This document shows positions 10,641-21,630 of a DNA stretch of 64,000 nt, in pieces. The stretch covers positions 1,322,001 through 1,386,000 of the forward strand of contig JAZBRI010000010.1 of assembly GCA_036874045.1 (NCBI GenBank), in the 5' to 3' direction. The position numbers were made by a program, and so were the translations under genes. The stretch's first letter is position 1. Each line of letters opens with the position of its first letter. The notes beneath the pieces were generated by a model that saw only the letters and a program-made list of their open reading frames with translations, was not told where the DNA came from and did not search any database. Source of the stretch: Cymodocea nodosa (lineage: Eukaryota; Streptophyta; Magnoliopsida; Alismatales; Cymodoceaceae).

Positions 10641-11829
10641 TGTGAATTTCGACAAATTCGGATCAAGGAAGATTTCAGAATGTTCAAAAGCATGTATGTA
10701 TGTATTCCCATTGGAGTTGGACAAGAGTGTACATGTCGAGCGATTCACATTGGTGCCGAAGGAAAATTTTTCTCATCCCTTTACAGTCAGATTTGGATTC
10801 AGGAAAACTTCCTGATGAATGGCTGGTTATGTTCAGTTTCCATGACCTATTTGCCAAAGTGGGGTTTCCGGTAATCATTTATTTTATGTACGCCTTAGAA
10901 TACAGGCGATGAAGGTGGTACTCCATTCTATTGGTTGGCACGTAAATTAGATGAGAATCCATGCTACTACTATGGGATGTTTGACAAGAGAATCTTTCTT
11001 TCTCATGCGTGAAAACTGTCGATGGCTGCCCCACGCGTTAAAAGTCGTCGACTTAAAAAGAAAAGAGACGAAACGAAAAGCAGCGGACGTCCCAAATGCT
11101 ATTGTCATTCCATACGTGTGAATTCTATTTTACGCCTTATTCATCACCGTCGACATGTGAATAAATTCTTCGATATTCATTCGTCTCGTGGGAATGCTTC
11201 CCACATGTCCGTTTAATCTGTGGAGACGGCCTTAGGACACATGGATCAAACTTGAAGTGTCGAGAAAAGCAATGCGGATATACCGAAGATGTCAACTAAA
11301 AGGATTTATCTTAGTAGACTCATGGGTTAAGGTGTGAGTCCGGTGTGTGCATGTGCGCTTGCGTGTTTAAGAAAAAGTACTGATTTTGATGGTAATTGAT
11401 GTCATATTAATCTCTTGAACTTTTTTTTTAACTGGAAAATGAATATTGGTGGATATTTTTAACATAAAATTATCACCAAAAAAAGGCAGTAGGTTTTAAA
11501 AATCATCCAAAAATTTTCTAAATGTAAAATTTGATATTCAAACTAAATAAATGTCCTCTAAACACGAAATGTGGTTCAAATAATTGGCTTTGCAGCAAAT
11601 ATGATATGAAATAAGATGCCTATACATTTCCTGCCAATTAACTCGTTTACTTTACGTTTAACATTCAAGATACACGCAAAACAAAGTAAGTGGGGGGGGG
11701 GGGGGGGTTTGTGTTGGCAGAAAGAGTGAAAAATAAAATGATGGGAAATGAATTTTGTCTAACAAGGATATTTATGCATGTAGAAATGAATTTTCATAAT
11801 TTTTATTATATAAAAGTTAAAGGATCTCT
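10641..11829. other. Unidentified low-copy segment with short open frames
   Basis: Short overlapping open frames lie at 10599-10912 and 11022-11216. The second is basic (Lys, Arg and His rich). Base composition here is less AT-rich than the flanks, which could reflect a decayed gene. None of the translations gave me a family match, so no product is assigned. From 11220 to 11690 I see nothing. A G16 run at 11692-11707 precedes the retrotransposon fragment at 11830. Confidence 0.3.
11692..11707 (+). repeat. G16 homopolymer
   Basis: Sixteen consecutive G in a strongly AT-rich setting. It could be an expanded polypurine tract (compare C13 at 40775-40787, which in its element's orientation is an expanded G run), but no LTR follows here. 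Confidence 0.8.
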
Positions 11830-12446
11830 AGTTTTAATAAAATGTTAAATTAAGAGTTTTAATTTTTGATGGTCAACATTTAAAATCTTTATCTCTTGAA
11901 TTGACTTATATATTTCTAGAAGAAGAACATACTTGTTCAATCATTGTTGTATCAGATTTAAAGTAAGATCAAATATCTAAATTAAAAGATGTAGTAAAGA
12001 AATATAAAGAAGCAGTAATGTATAATATGACTGACATAAAAGGGTTAAGTTTTATTATATGTCATCATTATATATATTTAGAATAAAATGTTAAATCAGT
12101 TAGAATTCTTGAAAAAGGGTTAAGTTTTATTATATGTCATCATTATATATATTTAGAATAAAATGTTAAATCAGTTAGAATTCTTGAAATAAGATTAAAT
12201 CCAAACCTTAAAGATGTAGTCAAGAATGAAATTGTGAAATTGTTAGATAATGACTTAATATATCTAATTTCTAACAGCTTATGGGTTAGTTCAATCCATG
12301 TAGTTCCTAAGAAACCAGGATTAACTGTTATTAAAAAAGAAAGTCAAGACTTGACATTTACTAGAATTCAATCAAGTTGGAGAGTGTGTAAAGATTATAG
12401 GAAGTTGAATGCTATGACTAAGAAAAATCATTTTTCCTTGCTATAA
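11830..12446 (+). pseudogene. Copy C: Athila-lineage pol fragment (protease/RT junction and RT start)
   Basis: The segment is collinear with 49470-49990 of copy F: the block after protease, MTDIKGLS near 12029, LNPNLKDVVKNEIVKLLDNDLIYLIS at 12200-12270, WVSSIHVVPKKPG near 12280, and WRVCKDYRKLNAMTKK near 12380. It ends abruptly at about 12446, before the catalytic palm. A 75-base in-frame duplication (12039-12188) and stops show decay. In a working element this part begins the reverse transcriptase fingers. Confidence 0.8.
12039..12188 (+). repeat. 75-bp tandem duplication in copy C pol
   Basis: Two adjacent, almost identical 75-base units (12039-12113 and 12114-12188) begin at AAAGGGTTAAG. 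Copy F (near 49660) has only one, so the duplication is private to copy C and recent relative to the divergence of the copies. Confidence 0.85.
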
Positions 12447-13189
12447 AATTGAATGGCTATACAAGAGGAGGGTGAATTGTGTTTTTCAACATATTTAAAT
12501 ATAATTGAAACTTCAATATTAAAAATAAGTCGAGACACTATTTTAATTAAATCATTTTATTCAAGGTTTCAATTACAATATACAATTTAATTCTCCTCAG
12601 AAATTGTAGATGCAATTATATAATGATACCATGTTTCATCTAATCAATTTCATAACTACAAACAGAGAAAACTAATTTGTGGAATTTAAAATATTTTTCC
12701 TTCTTTGAGATTTTTTTTTTCTTCTACAATTCTTCAATGACGAATATTTGACTTTCTCTATTTCATCGAATTTGCTTTTTTCTAATTCTTTAAATCTTCA
12801 GTGACATATTTGACTTTTTCTTATTCACTGAATTTTCTTCTATCTGAGAGCTTTTCCTTAGAGAGGTGTTTTGATCTCTGAAAATATATTTTGTTTGGTG
12901 TGTAGGGATGATTGATCAACGAGAATTCTATGCTTTTTATACTGTATATTCACTTCATGCATATCCTCCACATTTAACCACAATTAGTTTTCCACTTTTC
13001 ACGTCTTCTCTTTTTCTTTCATCGAAATACACACGTTTTGACCCACGTTTTTCTTTTGAATTTTCTTTAATCATTAATCATTGATCTTTGGAAAATTTCC
13101 TGTAAAATAAACTTTCTTGTCTAAAATTTTTCATCAAGTGTAATAACAAGTCGTTGTGTTAATGTTAACTAAATGAGTAAAACAAGTAG
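12447..13189. other. Unidentified insertion between pol fragment and LTR fragment
   Basis: It starts with GAGGAGGGTGAATTGTG at about 12463, a phrase style common at the start of plant repeat transcripts. It includes two near-identical phrases around TTCAATGACGAATATTTGAC and TTCAGTGACATATTTGAC (near 12733 and 12797). No coding domain seen. It has no match in the other element copies, so it is probably a separate repeat. Confidence 0.3.
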
Positions 13190-13771
13190 ATTTATAACTT
13201 AACGTAGCTAACTTAACAAGTTTATTATGTGCCAAATCACATGACAAGAACTGTAGCTAACTCAACAAACTAAGTTCGTGGTGTTATGCTAACTTAACGA
13301 ATTAGCTTCGTGGTGTTATAGATAACTCAATGAACTAATTTCGTAGTGTTACAGATAACTCAACGAACCAACTTAACATTTCTTTCAGAAGGTTAAACGC
13401 TAACTCACCAAAAATAGTTTAAGTATCGAATAGTTAAGTTTTCTAAGTATCTGAAAATCTGATAACTCACCGATCCAGTAATAAACAAATGTTTTTACAA
13501 TAAGGTATTAACCATGTGCAATAATAATAACTTTAAGTTTATAACGCTAACCTAATACATTGCCTTAGTGTTCAATATAGCAACTCAATGTATTTAGTTA
13601 TGTTAACTTAATGAGTTAAACATGTGTAACTCATGTGGTACAATATAACATTCGTAAACTTTAATTTCATCACGTGCATAATACTAACTTAACGAGTTCG
13701 TCTCTTCATTTTAATCTTTTGTTCACTAACTTAACAAGTTCTCGCGTGACCTATTTTAACCTTTAGTAGAC
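13190..13771 (-). mobile_element. Divergent Athila-family LTR, U3 fragment (minus)
   Basis: It is about 90 percent similar by eye to 31443-32060. In reverse complement it shows U3 hallmarks of the family: CACGTG or CATGTG next to AACTCGTTGAGTTA-type units, GCACGTG and TATCCGATAC phrases. It joins copy D's transposon-protein ORF within a TTTAGTAGACC phrase near 13771, replacing that ORF's C-terminal part. Confidence 0.6.
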
Positions 13772-15330
13772 CTTGGAACTCAAATAATTCTTTAATGTCA
13801 TTCATACCATCCTAGTTTACTGGTCTACTGTATATAATATCATAACCCCTAATCTCTTGATATTTGTTGTATGCTTCCTAACTCCAAAAGTGTGCTTCAT
13901 TTAGAACTATTACTTCAGCTAGGTTAGGAATTTGAATTTGTTGCTCTAGAGGGGTTTGTTCTTGAATTTCTTCTTCAATATGCTGAACTTAAACTTGTTG
14001 GAAATAATCCAAAGATTCTTGCATTTCAACTCCTCTTTCTATCTGTAGTGGAGAGTTGGCAGAACTCTCCACTCTTCTTTCTTGAATCCTCTCAAAAATT
14101 TGCTGAAGAGTCTCTCACTCTTTAGTGGAATCTGTCGAGACTTTCCTTCTTGTTCCATATGCTTTTGTTCAGCTTCTTGTTTAGTTTCTTCTCTTTCTTC
14201 TTCCTCCTAACTACCAATCTGTATTATCATTGTTCTTTCTGATTCTGTAGCAAATTGAGATGGAGTCGCGAGTAAATTAGCTTCTGCTCTAATTTTAGTT
14301 TCTTCTATTTGTACAGGTTGTAGACTAATTTCAACTTGTTTTTCTTCTTCTCTTTGCTCTTGCTGCTGCTACTCTTACTCCTCCTCAGATTTGGATAATA
14401 AGTCTATAAAAATGGGCTCTTTAAGCCCTTTTGATATTTTCATCTTAGTTTTAATCTCTACAGGAGCTTTAGACACACTCTCTTTTCCTTTCCTTCTACT
14501 AAATAGCTGTGTTTGGTCTTCCTCTTCCTCCTCTAAGATTAAATCTATAAAAATAGGTTCTACAGGCCCTCGAGCCACAAGTACTCGCTCTTCTTGTTTT
14601 ACTTTTTCTATAATTACTGGTCTCGAAGGACCAGCTTCAGTTTCTCTTGTAGTAGGTATGGTAGTAGCTTCTTGATGCTGTTCAACTTTAACTTTGTATT
14701 GGGCCTTCAACTTTTCTGCAACCCTCCTTTTATGAAGTGCATCAAACACCAGATGTGCTTTAGCTATTGCCAAATCTTCTGGTTCTCCTTGGTTTTTCCC
14801 AACTCGAACCAGTTCTTCAAATTCTCTTAATTCTTCTTTAGTAGAAGGCCCCATAACTACCACCCTTTCTAGTGGTTTAGGTGGTGCAACTGAAGGTCTT
14901 GGCTGTTGTTCCTTAGTTACCGGTCTTTCAACAGTCGACTTTGCAGCTGTAGGTTCTTCAGCTGTCTTCCTTTGTTGCTCCTAGATTGCGCATCGGGCAT
15001 GTTCACCAATATGTCGTACGAACCATAACTTGGACTTACGTTGGATCAATTCTAGGGCAACCTTGTTGTTTGGCCTGATTTTTCTTTCTCGATTCACAGC
15101 AACTTCTGTTGCTACTTTAATCCTTATTTCCACAATCTTAGGTATGCTAATATCTAAATCTACTAAAACTTTCCTCCAGTAGAAGATGTCAGATTCTACC
15201 TTTTCTAGTTCTTTTTCCCGTGTTGTGTTCCTGATCTTTTGTCTCATATGCCATTCTTTTGATTCTTTGAGAAATCTTGTGGTGTCAACTTCCTCCTAAA
15301 ACTCTAGTGTTATCTTGACTTCGTAGTATG
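13772..15330 (-). pseudogene. Copy D: 'putative plant transposon protein' ORF, C-terminally truncated
   Basis: The minus-strand frame carries WHMRQKIRNTTREKELEKVES, then a NNKVALELIQRKSKLWF block, a Pro-rich segment, GPSTKEELREFEELV, LVFDALHKRRVAEKLKAQYKVK, and two EPIFIDL repeats flanked by Glu-rich tracts. It then runs to a WSQEAYNKYQEIRG-like block near 13870. The downstream core domain (present in copies A, B and F) is missing because the copy breaks at about 13771. The 162-codon open stretch at 14375-14863 is one of the longest intact pieces of this ORF in the window. Function is unknown; ORFs of this type accompany Athila/Tat retrotransposons. Confidence 0.75.
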
Positions 15331-15473
15331 ACGGAACAGAACAGAATCGCTCTGATCTCTACTATTCTAAGTTCTAAATGATTCTACGGATAATGCCCCC
15401 AAACCCTAAGTTTTAGGCGGGTAGTCAGGTCATTTTCCTGCACAAACTCTCACTATCTCACTCACTTCTCTAT
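15331..15473 (-). other. Copy D: 5' leader of the transposon-protein ORF
   Basis: Short noncoding segment collinear with 52916-53074 of copy F, including a CTTAGGGTTTGGGGGCATTAT-like phrase (read on the minus strand) found before this ORF in copies A, B and F. Confidence 0.55.
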
Positions 15474-15622
15474 AGAGTTACTGTTAACTCCACGGACTAA
15501 GTTCATGGACTTAACTACAATACTCTATTGAGTTACAGCTAACTCAACGAGGTAAGTTCGTTAACTTATCTTAGACTTAATGGAGTAAGTTCGTTGAGTT
15601 AAGCGTAACTCAACAGACTTCC
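15474..15622 (-). repeat. Copy D: AACTCAACG inverted-repeat array
   Basis: At least six alternating units of AACTCAACG-type and CGTTGAGTT-type (some with TCCACGG/CCGTGGA variants) lie within 150 bases. They are spaced about 10 to 20 bases apart, so neighbouring units can pair as hairpins. Collinear arrays sit at the same module boundary in copies A, B and F. Confidence 0.85.
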
Positions 15623-15659
15623 TGTAAAGTTATAACTAATAAAAATACTTATAATAATA

Positions 15660-15985
15660 ATTTTGTACTTCGGTCAAGACTGAAAATTTTTCAGTCAGAT
15701 CGACTCTTAATTTTTCAATATTTTAGAATTTTAGTCAAACCGTTATATTCCTCGGTTGAACCGAAATTAAATACTTTTTTTTTTCTTTTACTAGTTGAAC
15801 CGATACTATCTTCGGTAAAATTGACATTTTACTCAATATAATATATAGATTTTTTTATGTTTTTATGTTTCGATCAGACCGATGGATCTTATCGGTTGAA
15901 CCGCAACAACTTTTTTCCTTTTTTTATATGTTTCGATAAAATTGATAATTTCTTTCGGTTGAACTGTGACTATTTTTAAATAAGG
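15660..15985 (-). repeat. Copy D: CGGTT-N-AACCG palindrome array
   Basis: About ten units of the type TCGGTT(G)AACCGA, with variants such as CGGTCAAGACTG and CGATCAGACCGA, recur every 20 to 60 bases in AT-rich filler. Each is a near-palindrome of 12 to 14 bases. The array lies between integrase and the AACTCAACG array in copies A, B, D and F. Confidence 0.85.
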
Positions 15986-16025
15986 TTTTTTTTATTTAAC
16001 ATATATAGACTTGGATAATTTCTTA

Positions 16026-17258
16026 CTAAGTAAAGCTCGAGTGGTCCTCTACTCTTACTTCTTCTATAATTCCAAAGAAACTTTTTGGTATTTTCAGAAT
16101 AGGTCTAAGTCTTTGTCCATATACTTTAAATATATTCTGATTTTTAGGATTTTCAATTTCAATAGCTCCATAGGAATAAATATTTCAAATTATATAAGGT
16201 CTTGCCCATCTAAATCTTAATTTTCCTAGATGGTTATGGAGTCTAGTCATGTAAAAATATACTTCTTGTCTTCTTTCAAAAGTTTTTGGAATAATTTCCT
16301 TGTCATGTTAGAGCTTCATTTTCTCTTTTTGTTTTACAGTTTTCGAATAAGCTTTATTCCTAAATTCTTCTAATTCAATCAATTGCATTTTCCTATTTTT
16401 AACAGCTTGATTTAAATTAGTGTTCAGAGTTTTTAATGCCCATTAAGCTTTATGTTCAATTTCAACTGGTAAATGACAACTTTTTCCATATATTAGCCTA
16501 AAAGGTGACATACCTAAGCTTGTCTTATAAGTAGTTCTATAAGCCCAAAGTGCATTTATTAATTTATTAGCCCAATCTTTTCTAGTAGGATTTACTACTT
16601 TTTCTAAGATTAACTTAATTTGTTTGTTTTCACTTTCTACTTGCCCACTTGTTTGTGGATGATATGATGTTGCAATTTTGTGATTTACTCCATATTTCTT
16701 CATTAAGGCTTCAAAACTTCTATTACAAAAATGAGTTTCTCTATCACTAATAATAGCTTTAGGTATTCTAAATCTGGCAATTATATTAGTTCTTATAAAT
16801 TATATTACCACTTTGTTGTCATTAGTTTTTGTAGGAATAACTTCTATCCATTTAGATACATAATCCACCCCCAACAATATATAATTAAATTGATTAGACA
16901 TAGAAAATGGACCCATAAAATTTATTCCCCATACATCAAAGATTTCAACCTCAATAATAAGGTTCAGAGGTATCATATTCCTCTTTGATATTCTTCCTAT
17001 TTGTTGACATCTTAAACAACTTAAGCAGTATTTATGAGCATCTTTGAATAGTGTTGGCCAATAAAATCTACATTGTAGAATTTTGGCAGTAGTTTTCTCT
17101 GAACCAAATTGCCCTCCACATGCTTGGTCATGGTAGAAAGACAATATGCTTTGATATTTAATTTCTACAACACACCTCCTTAAAACTAGATCAAGACATT
17201 TCTTAAATAAGTATGGGTCTTCCCAATAGTAATATTTTACTCTTGAAAAGAACAATTT
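16026..17258 (-). pseudogene. Copy D: integrase (Athila lineage)
   Basis: The minus-strand product has the zinc-binding region (FYHDQACGGQFG ... CLSCLRCQQIGRISKRN), the catalytic core with GINFMGPF (first Asp altered to Asn), IISDRETHFCNRSFEAL (second Asp) and SGQVESENKQIK (Glu). Then come RLIYGKSCHLPVEIEHKA and the C-terminal YFYMTRLHNHLGKLRFRW..PYII block, ending at a stop at 16026-16028. It joins the new DNA copy to the chromosome. Stops interrupt it at several points. Protease, RT and RNase H are missing: the frame passes at 17258 from the zinc-knuckle segment straight into integrase. Confidence 0.85.
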
Positions 17259-17800
17259 CTTATATTGTCTATTCCAATCCTTAGGTTTTCATTTGTGTTT
17301 TCTTGTTGCATAACTTGTAATTTCATTGTAAATTCATCCAATACTTTTAATTTTCTTTCCAAATCATCTAATCTCATTACATTCAATTTTTGATCAATTT
17401 TCATTATGGTTTTTTCAGTTTCGTATATGATATTAATTTTAGGTTCTGAATATTCTTTCCTATAATTTAACTGTTTGACTTCTTGTTGCTGACACATATA
17501 TTGTTCCAGTTTGTCCATGTTTTGCTCAAAGCTACTCTCCAATCTATCATACCTATCCCAAACTTCCTTATCTCTCAACATATTACACATTCTAAACTGA
17601 CCATTAGTTAGGTAAACTATAGTATTCTCATACTCAACTCTATTATATTGAATATAATTCATTTGTTGTTCATGTGATCTAACCATTTATAATCGTCTCA
17701 GTCTTAAACAATCAGAGATGTCATGATCTTCCAAATTGCAGAATTCACATATGCTAACTACAAGTTTTAGAAATCTTTGAGCATAAGCATATGCCACATT
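17259..17800 (-). pseudogene. Copy D: zinc-knuckle (NC) start of the pol frame
   Basis: The frame begins AYAQRFLKLVVS, then ICEFCNLEDHDISDC, a CX2CX4HX4C zinc knuckle with all four ligands. A TAA directly followed by an in-frame ATG comes next, then a coiled-coil-rich stretch (LRDKEVWDRYDRLESSFEQNM, MRLDDLERKLKVLDEFTMKL). The start codon seen in copy F is GTG here. No capsid domain lies between this segment and the primer site, as in copy F. An internal deletion of about 2.8 kb relative to copy F fuses it to integrase. Confidence 0.8.
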
Positions 17801-17854
17801 CTCAATTATAAAATAAAACACACGACACTCCTTCTACTATTAAAACAAAACAGC

Positions 17855-17860
17855 ACTCAC
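17855..17860 (-). promoter_or_regulatory. Copy D: splice-donor-like site in leader
   Basis: On the minus strand the leader reads GCAACT then GTGAGT, a good plant 5' splice-site match. It is collinear with GTAAGTA at 47726 in copy F. See the finding on possible spliced RNAs. Confidence 0.4.
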
Positions 17861-17878
17861 AGTTGCTTAGCTTCTCAT

Positions 17879-17896
17879 TCCTCGGCAACGATGCTA
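17879..17896 (-). promoter_or_regulatory. Copy D: primer binding site, tRNA-Asp type
   Basis: The minus strand reads TAGCATCGTTGCCGAGGA, which matches 14 of 18 bases of the complement of the tRNA-Asp 3' end (TGGCGCCGTTGCCGGGGA), the primer typical of Athila/Tat elements. It lies directly after the LTR end (ACAAGTTTTC). A second LTR-end-like phrase (GCTAGAAAACTTGTTTAAT, plus strand) lies at about 17951, a small duplication. Confidence 0.75.
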
Positions 17897-18975
17897 GAAA
17901 ACTTGTATTATTATGAAAAGTTAAATCATAAACTTGTTTATACAGCAGTGCTAGAAAACTTGTTTAATTTGTTTTTTAGCTTATATAAATAATTACTTTT
18001 AGAAGTAAACAAACAACCTTTCACACATATTAGATATTAAATCCAATTTGTATTTTTAATTGCAAGTGCATAGTGTATATTGTATTTGTGTGCAAGTATA
18101 GTTCGATCCCATAGATATTGAGTAAGAATTGTGTACTGTTCTGATTTTTATATTGGAGTTTATATGTGTTTAGTAAGCACTTCGTTGAGTTACAGTTAAC
18201 TCAACGGACTTAGTTCGTGGACTTAAGTTAACTCCACAAGCTTATTTTTCCAGTTAAATACTGCTATTTACAAAGGAATTCGGTCAACTATTGGGCAGTT
18301 CCATAGAATGTAAATAACATCAATTAAGCTCTTTAATGTTAGGTAATATTAGATTTATCATTAAGCAACACTAACATTCAGATATTTCAAATAGTAACCA
18401 TTAAAATCTTTAAGTATTTGGGACGAATCAATTTCAGTAAACAACAAAACTATTTTTTATTTTCTGAACCAAACAAACATAAAACATTCACAATATTGAG
18501 AATGATAACATTAATCACGATACAAAACAAACAATATAACACTTTAATACTAAATGTAAATACAGATAATTTGTTGTTTTTGGTATTTTTGTTTTGATAT
18601 GTTCCTGAAGATGAACGAAAGGTGAAATGTAAAAATCTCTATCGACAGTAAAAACTTCTGTCACTACATACGACGTGATTACACCACTGAAAACTTAATC
18701 ACTTACAATCTTGCCTCCTTTCCCTGTAGAATCATGAATCAAGAATTGTAAGATGATTTCCTCTTCTGCATACTAGTATCAACTCGAAACCAAGGCTAGA
18801 AGCTTTACGATCTCCTGAGATATGAGTTGGTGCTTGGTGAAAATGGCTTCCCTTCCTGCGACACGATCACTCCTCACAGTAGTTGTTAGTCACCGTGTTT
18901 GGCTTAGAATCGACCTGACATTCAGAAAGTATCCTCACAGACCTTCGATGGTTGGTGATTTTGGTGGTGGTGTGG
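17897..18975 (-). mobile_element. Copy D: LTR, R/U5 part (minus), U3 missing
   Basis: It is collinear in reverse complement with the distal 1.1 kb of the copy F 5' LTR, including the GTGCATAGTGTATATTGTATT phrase split by variants, AACTCAACG units at 18187-18245 and the GC-richer block near 18830-18960. It stops at 18975, where an LTR in the opposite orientation begins. The two form an inverted pair lacking one U3. Confidence 0.8.
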
Positions 18976-20057
18976 TGTTTAGAATGAAAAAGTGCATAAT
19001 ATTAATGATTAAATGATGGTTAATTACATAATTTTTTGCTTATCATATGAAAATTAAGTCATTATATTATAATTGCACTATTATATGCTTTAATGAAAGA
19101 ATCTGTATAATTCCAGGAAATTAGTGTTAATTTAGTACATTTATGAACTGTTGGTAAATTGTAGGCTGTGAAATTCTTTAGTATCCAAATTTTTTATTAT
19201 TTCGGAGAGTTATGTTTAATGTACCAGACAGTTACATTTTAAATGCTTAAAGAATATTTTATTATTTCCTGGATTGCACATGTTGAATTTAAATGCTTTA
19301 GTATATTACGTGAGATGCACATATATAACTCGTTAAGTTAGCATAACTGTACGCGTTGAGTTACATGAATACACACTAAGGTAACACATTAGGTTAGCAG
19401 CTTATTTCTTTAGTGCATGTGTTTTATAGTTAAATCAACGAAGTAAGTCTGTTGAGTTATCTGTAACTCCACGGACCATTTATTTTCTAATATGTCACTA
19501 TAGCGGTTACAGAAATAGGACATTCAAAGGAAAACCACGATTGCACGTATCACACAAGAAATCACTTGTGGAAGGAAGAAGAAATCACCATCGTTGATAT
19601 GAACGAAGGAAATCCAACCGATCATTGAAGCAGAAGCAGTTTCTATTAAGAAATATAAAAGAAAAGGAGAAAAAACAAAGAAGTGTGTGGCTAGTGTGTG
19701 TGTAGAGGAGGAGGATCGTGCTAATTGCAGGCAGTGACGGAAGTTCCCTGAAGTTCCACACTACCATCACCACCATGACCATAATCACCAACCATCGGAG
19801 GTTTGTGAGGATACTTTCCTGATGTCGGGTTGATTTTGAGCCAAACATAGTGCTTGACAACCACTGTGAGGAGTGATGACGTCGCGGGAAGGGAAGCCAT
19901 TTTCACCAAGCATCGACTCATATCTCAGGAGATTGTAAAGCTTTTAGCCTTGGTTTCGGGTTGATGCCAGTATGCTGAAGAGGAGATCAACTTGCAATTC
20001 TGGACTTGTGATTCTATAGGGAGAGGTAACTTGCAATTCTAGGCATTTTGGTTCAAG
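18976..20057 (+). mobile_element. Copy A: 5' LTR, truncated
   Basis: It opens with TGTTTAGAATGAAAAAGTGC, the family LTR start, and runs through U3, the TATAAAAG box (about 19655) and the GC-richer block to about 20025. There it breaks up, with a short repeat of AACTTGCAATTCT. Integrase sequence follows directly. U5, primer site, zinc knuckle, protease, RT and RNase H are all deleted from this copy. Confidence 0.8.
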
Positions 20058-21129
20058 GTAAACTGCTGCAAAAATTTTGCAATGTGGATTTTATTGGCCA
20101 ACACTATTCAAAGATGCTCATAAATACTGCTTAAGCTGTTTAAAATATCAATAAATAGGAAGAATATCAAAGAGGAATATGCTGCCTCTTAATCTTATTA
20201 TTGAGGTTGAAATCTTTGATGTGTGGGGAATAGATTTTATGGGTTCATTTCCTATGTCTAATCAATTTAATTGTATATTGTTGGGGGTGGATTATGTATC
20301 TAAATGGATAGAAGCTATTCCTACAAAAACTAATGACAACAAAGTGGTAATACATTTTATAAGAATCAATATAATTGCCAGATTTGGAATACCTAAAGCT
20401 ATTATCAGTGATAGAGGAACTCATTTCTGTAATAGAAGTTTTAAAGCATTAATAAAGAAATATGGAGTAAATCACAAAATTGCAACATCATATCATCCGC
20501 AAACATGTGGACAAGTAGAAAGTGCAAACAAATAAATTAAGTTAATCTTAGAAAAAGTAGTAAATCCTACTAGAACAGATTGGGCTAATAGATTGATAGA
20601 TGCACTTTTGGCTTATAGAACTGCTTACAAGACATGCTTAGGTATGTCACCTTTTTGGCTAGTATATGGAAAAAGTTGTCATTTACTAATTGAAATTGAA
20701 CATAAAGCTTATTGGGCATTAAAAACTCTAAACACTAATTTAAATCAAGCTGCTGAAAATAGGAAAATACAATTGATTAAATTAGAAGAATTTAGGAATG
20801 AAGCATATTCGAGAACTGTAAGCGAAAAAGAGAAAATGAAGTTCTGGCATGATAAGAAAATTATCCCAAAAACCTTTGAAATAGGACAAGAAGTATATCT
20901 TTATATGACTAGACTCCATAACCATCTAGGAAAATTAAGATCTAGATGGGTAGGACCTTATATAGTTTGAAATATTTATCCCTATGGAGCTATTGAAATT
21001 GAAAATCCTAAAAATTAGAACATATTTAAAGTAAATGGACAAAGACTTAGACCTATTTTGAAGATACCAAAAAGTTCTTTTGGAATTATAGAAGAAGTAA
21101 GAGTAGAGGACTACTTGAGCTTTACTTAG
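20058..21129 (+). pseudogene. Copy A: integrase (Athila lineage), best preserved core
   Basis: It starts inside the zinc-binding region (KILQCGFYWPTLFKDAHKY). The core keeps all three catalytic positions: Asp in GIDFMGSF, Asp in IISDRGTHFCNRSF and Glu in GQVESANK. LVYGKSCHLLIEIEHKAYW and the C-terminal YLYMTRLHNHLGKLRSRWVGPYIV follow, ending at TAG 21127-21129. Stops occur at the Gln after ANK (20533), after PYIV and within the last 40 codons. A 118-codon and a 125-codon block remain open. It is N-terminally truncated by fusion to the LTR, so inactive. Confidence 0.88.
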
Positions 21130-21179
21130 TAAGAAAGTGTCTACGTATATATAAAAAAAAAAAACTTATTTAAAACATA

Positions 21180-21425
21180 GTCACGGTTCAATCGGAAGAA
21201 ATTGTCGGTTTTACTGAAACATGTTTTAAAAAGAAAAAAATCATTATGGTTCAACCGACAAGATTCATCGGTCTGACCGAAACGCAAAAACATAAAATAT
21301 ATATATTATATTTAGTTAAGTGTCGGTGTTACCGAAGTATAGTATCGGTTCAACCGATAATATATAAAAAAAAAAATTAAATTAAGAATAGGTTACACCA
21401 GAAATTCTTCGATTTTGACGAAAGA
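21180..21425 (+). repeat. Copy A: CGGTT-N-AACCG palindrome array
   Basis: Units include CGGTTCAATCGG, CGGTTTTACTGA, GGTTCAACCGAC, ATCGGTCTGACCGA, TCGGTGTTACCGA and ATCGGTTCAACCGAT. They are spaced 20 to 60 bases apart in A/T-rich filler. At least three are perfect or one-mismatch palindromes of 12 to 15 bases. Confidence 0.88.
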
Positions 21426-21475
21426 AGAAATTATTATTATATGTATTTTTATTAGATATAATTTTACGGGAAGTC

Positions 21476-21630
21476 CGTTGAGTTACACTTAACACAACGA
21501 ACTTACTCCGTTGAGTCTAGGAAAAGTTAATGAACTTACCCCGTTGAGTTAATTATAACTCAACGGAGTACTATAGTTAAGTCCACAGATTTAGTCTATG
21601 GAGTTAACTGTAATTCCGCAGATGAGAGAG
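21476..21630 (+). repeat. Copy A: AACTCAACG inverted-repeat array
   Basis: Alternating CGTTGAGTT and AACTCAACG units, with TCCGTTGAG and TCCACAG variants, give several possible hairpins in about 150 bases. Same position as in copies B, D and F: between the CGGTT array and the transposon-protein ORF. Confidence 0.88.

Noticed and set aside
10684-10912. C-terminal fragment of a TIR-NBS-LRR resistance gene
   Set aside because: I considered it because of KLPDEWLVMFSFHDLF-like text, but no LRR, NBS or other supporting block is nearby, so I left the segment unassigned.
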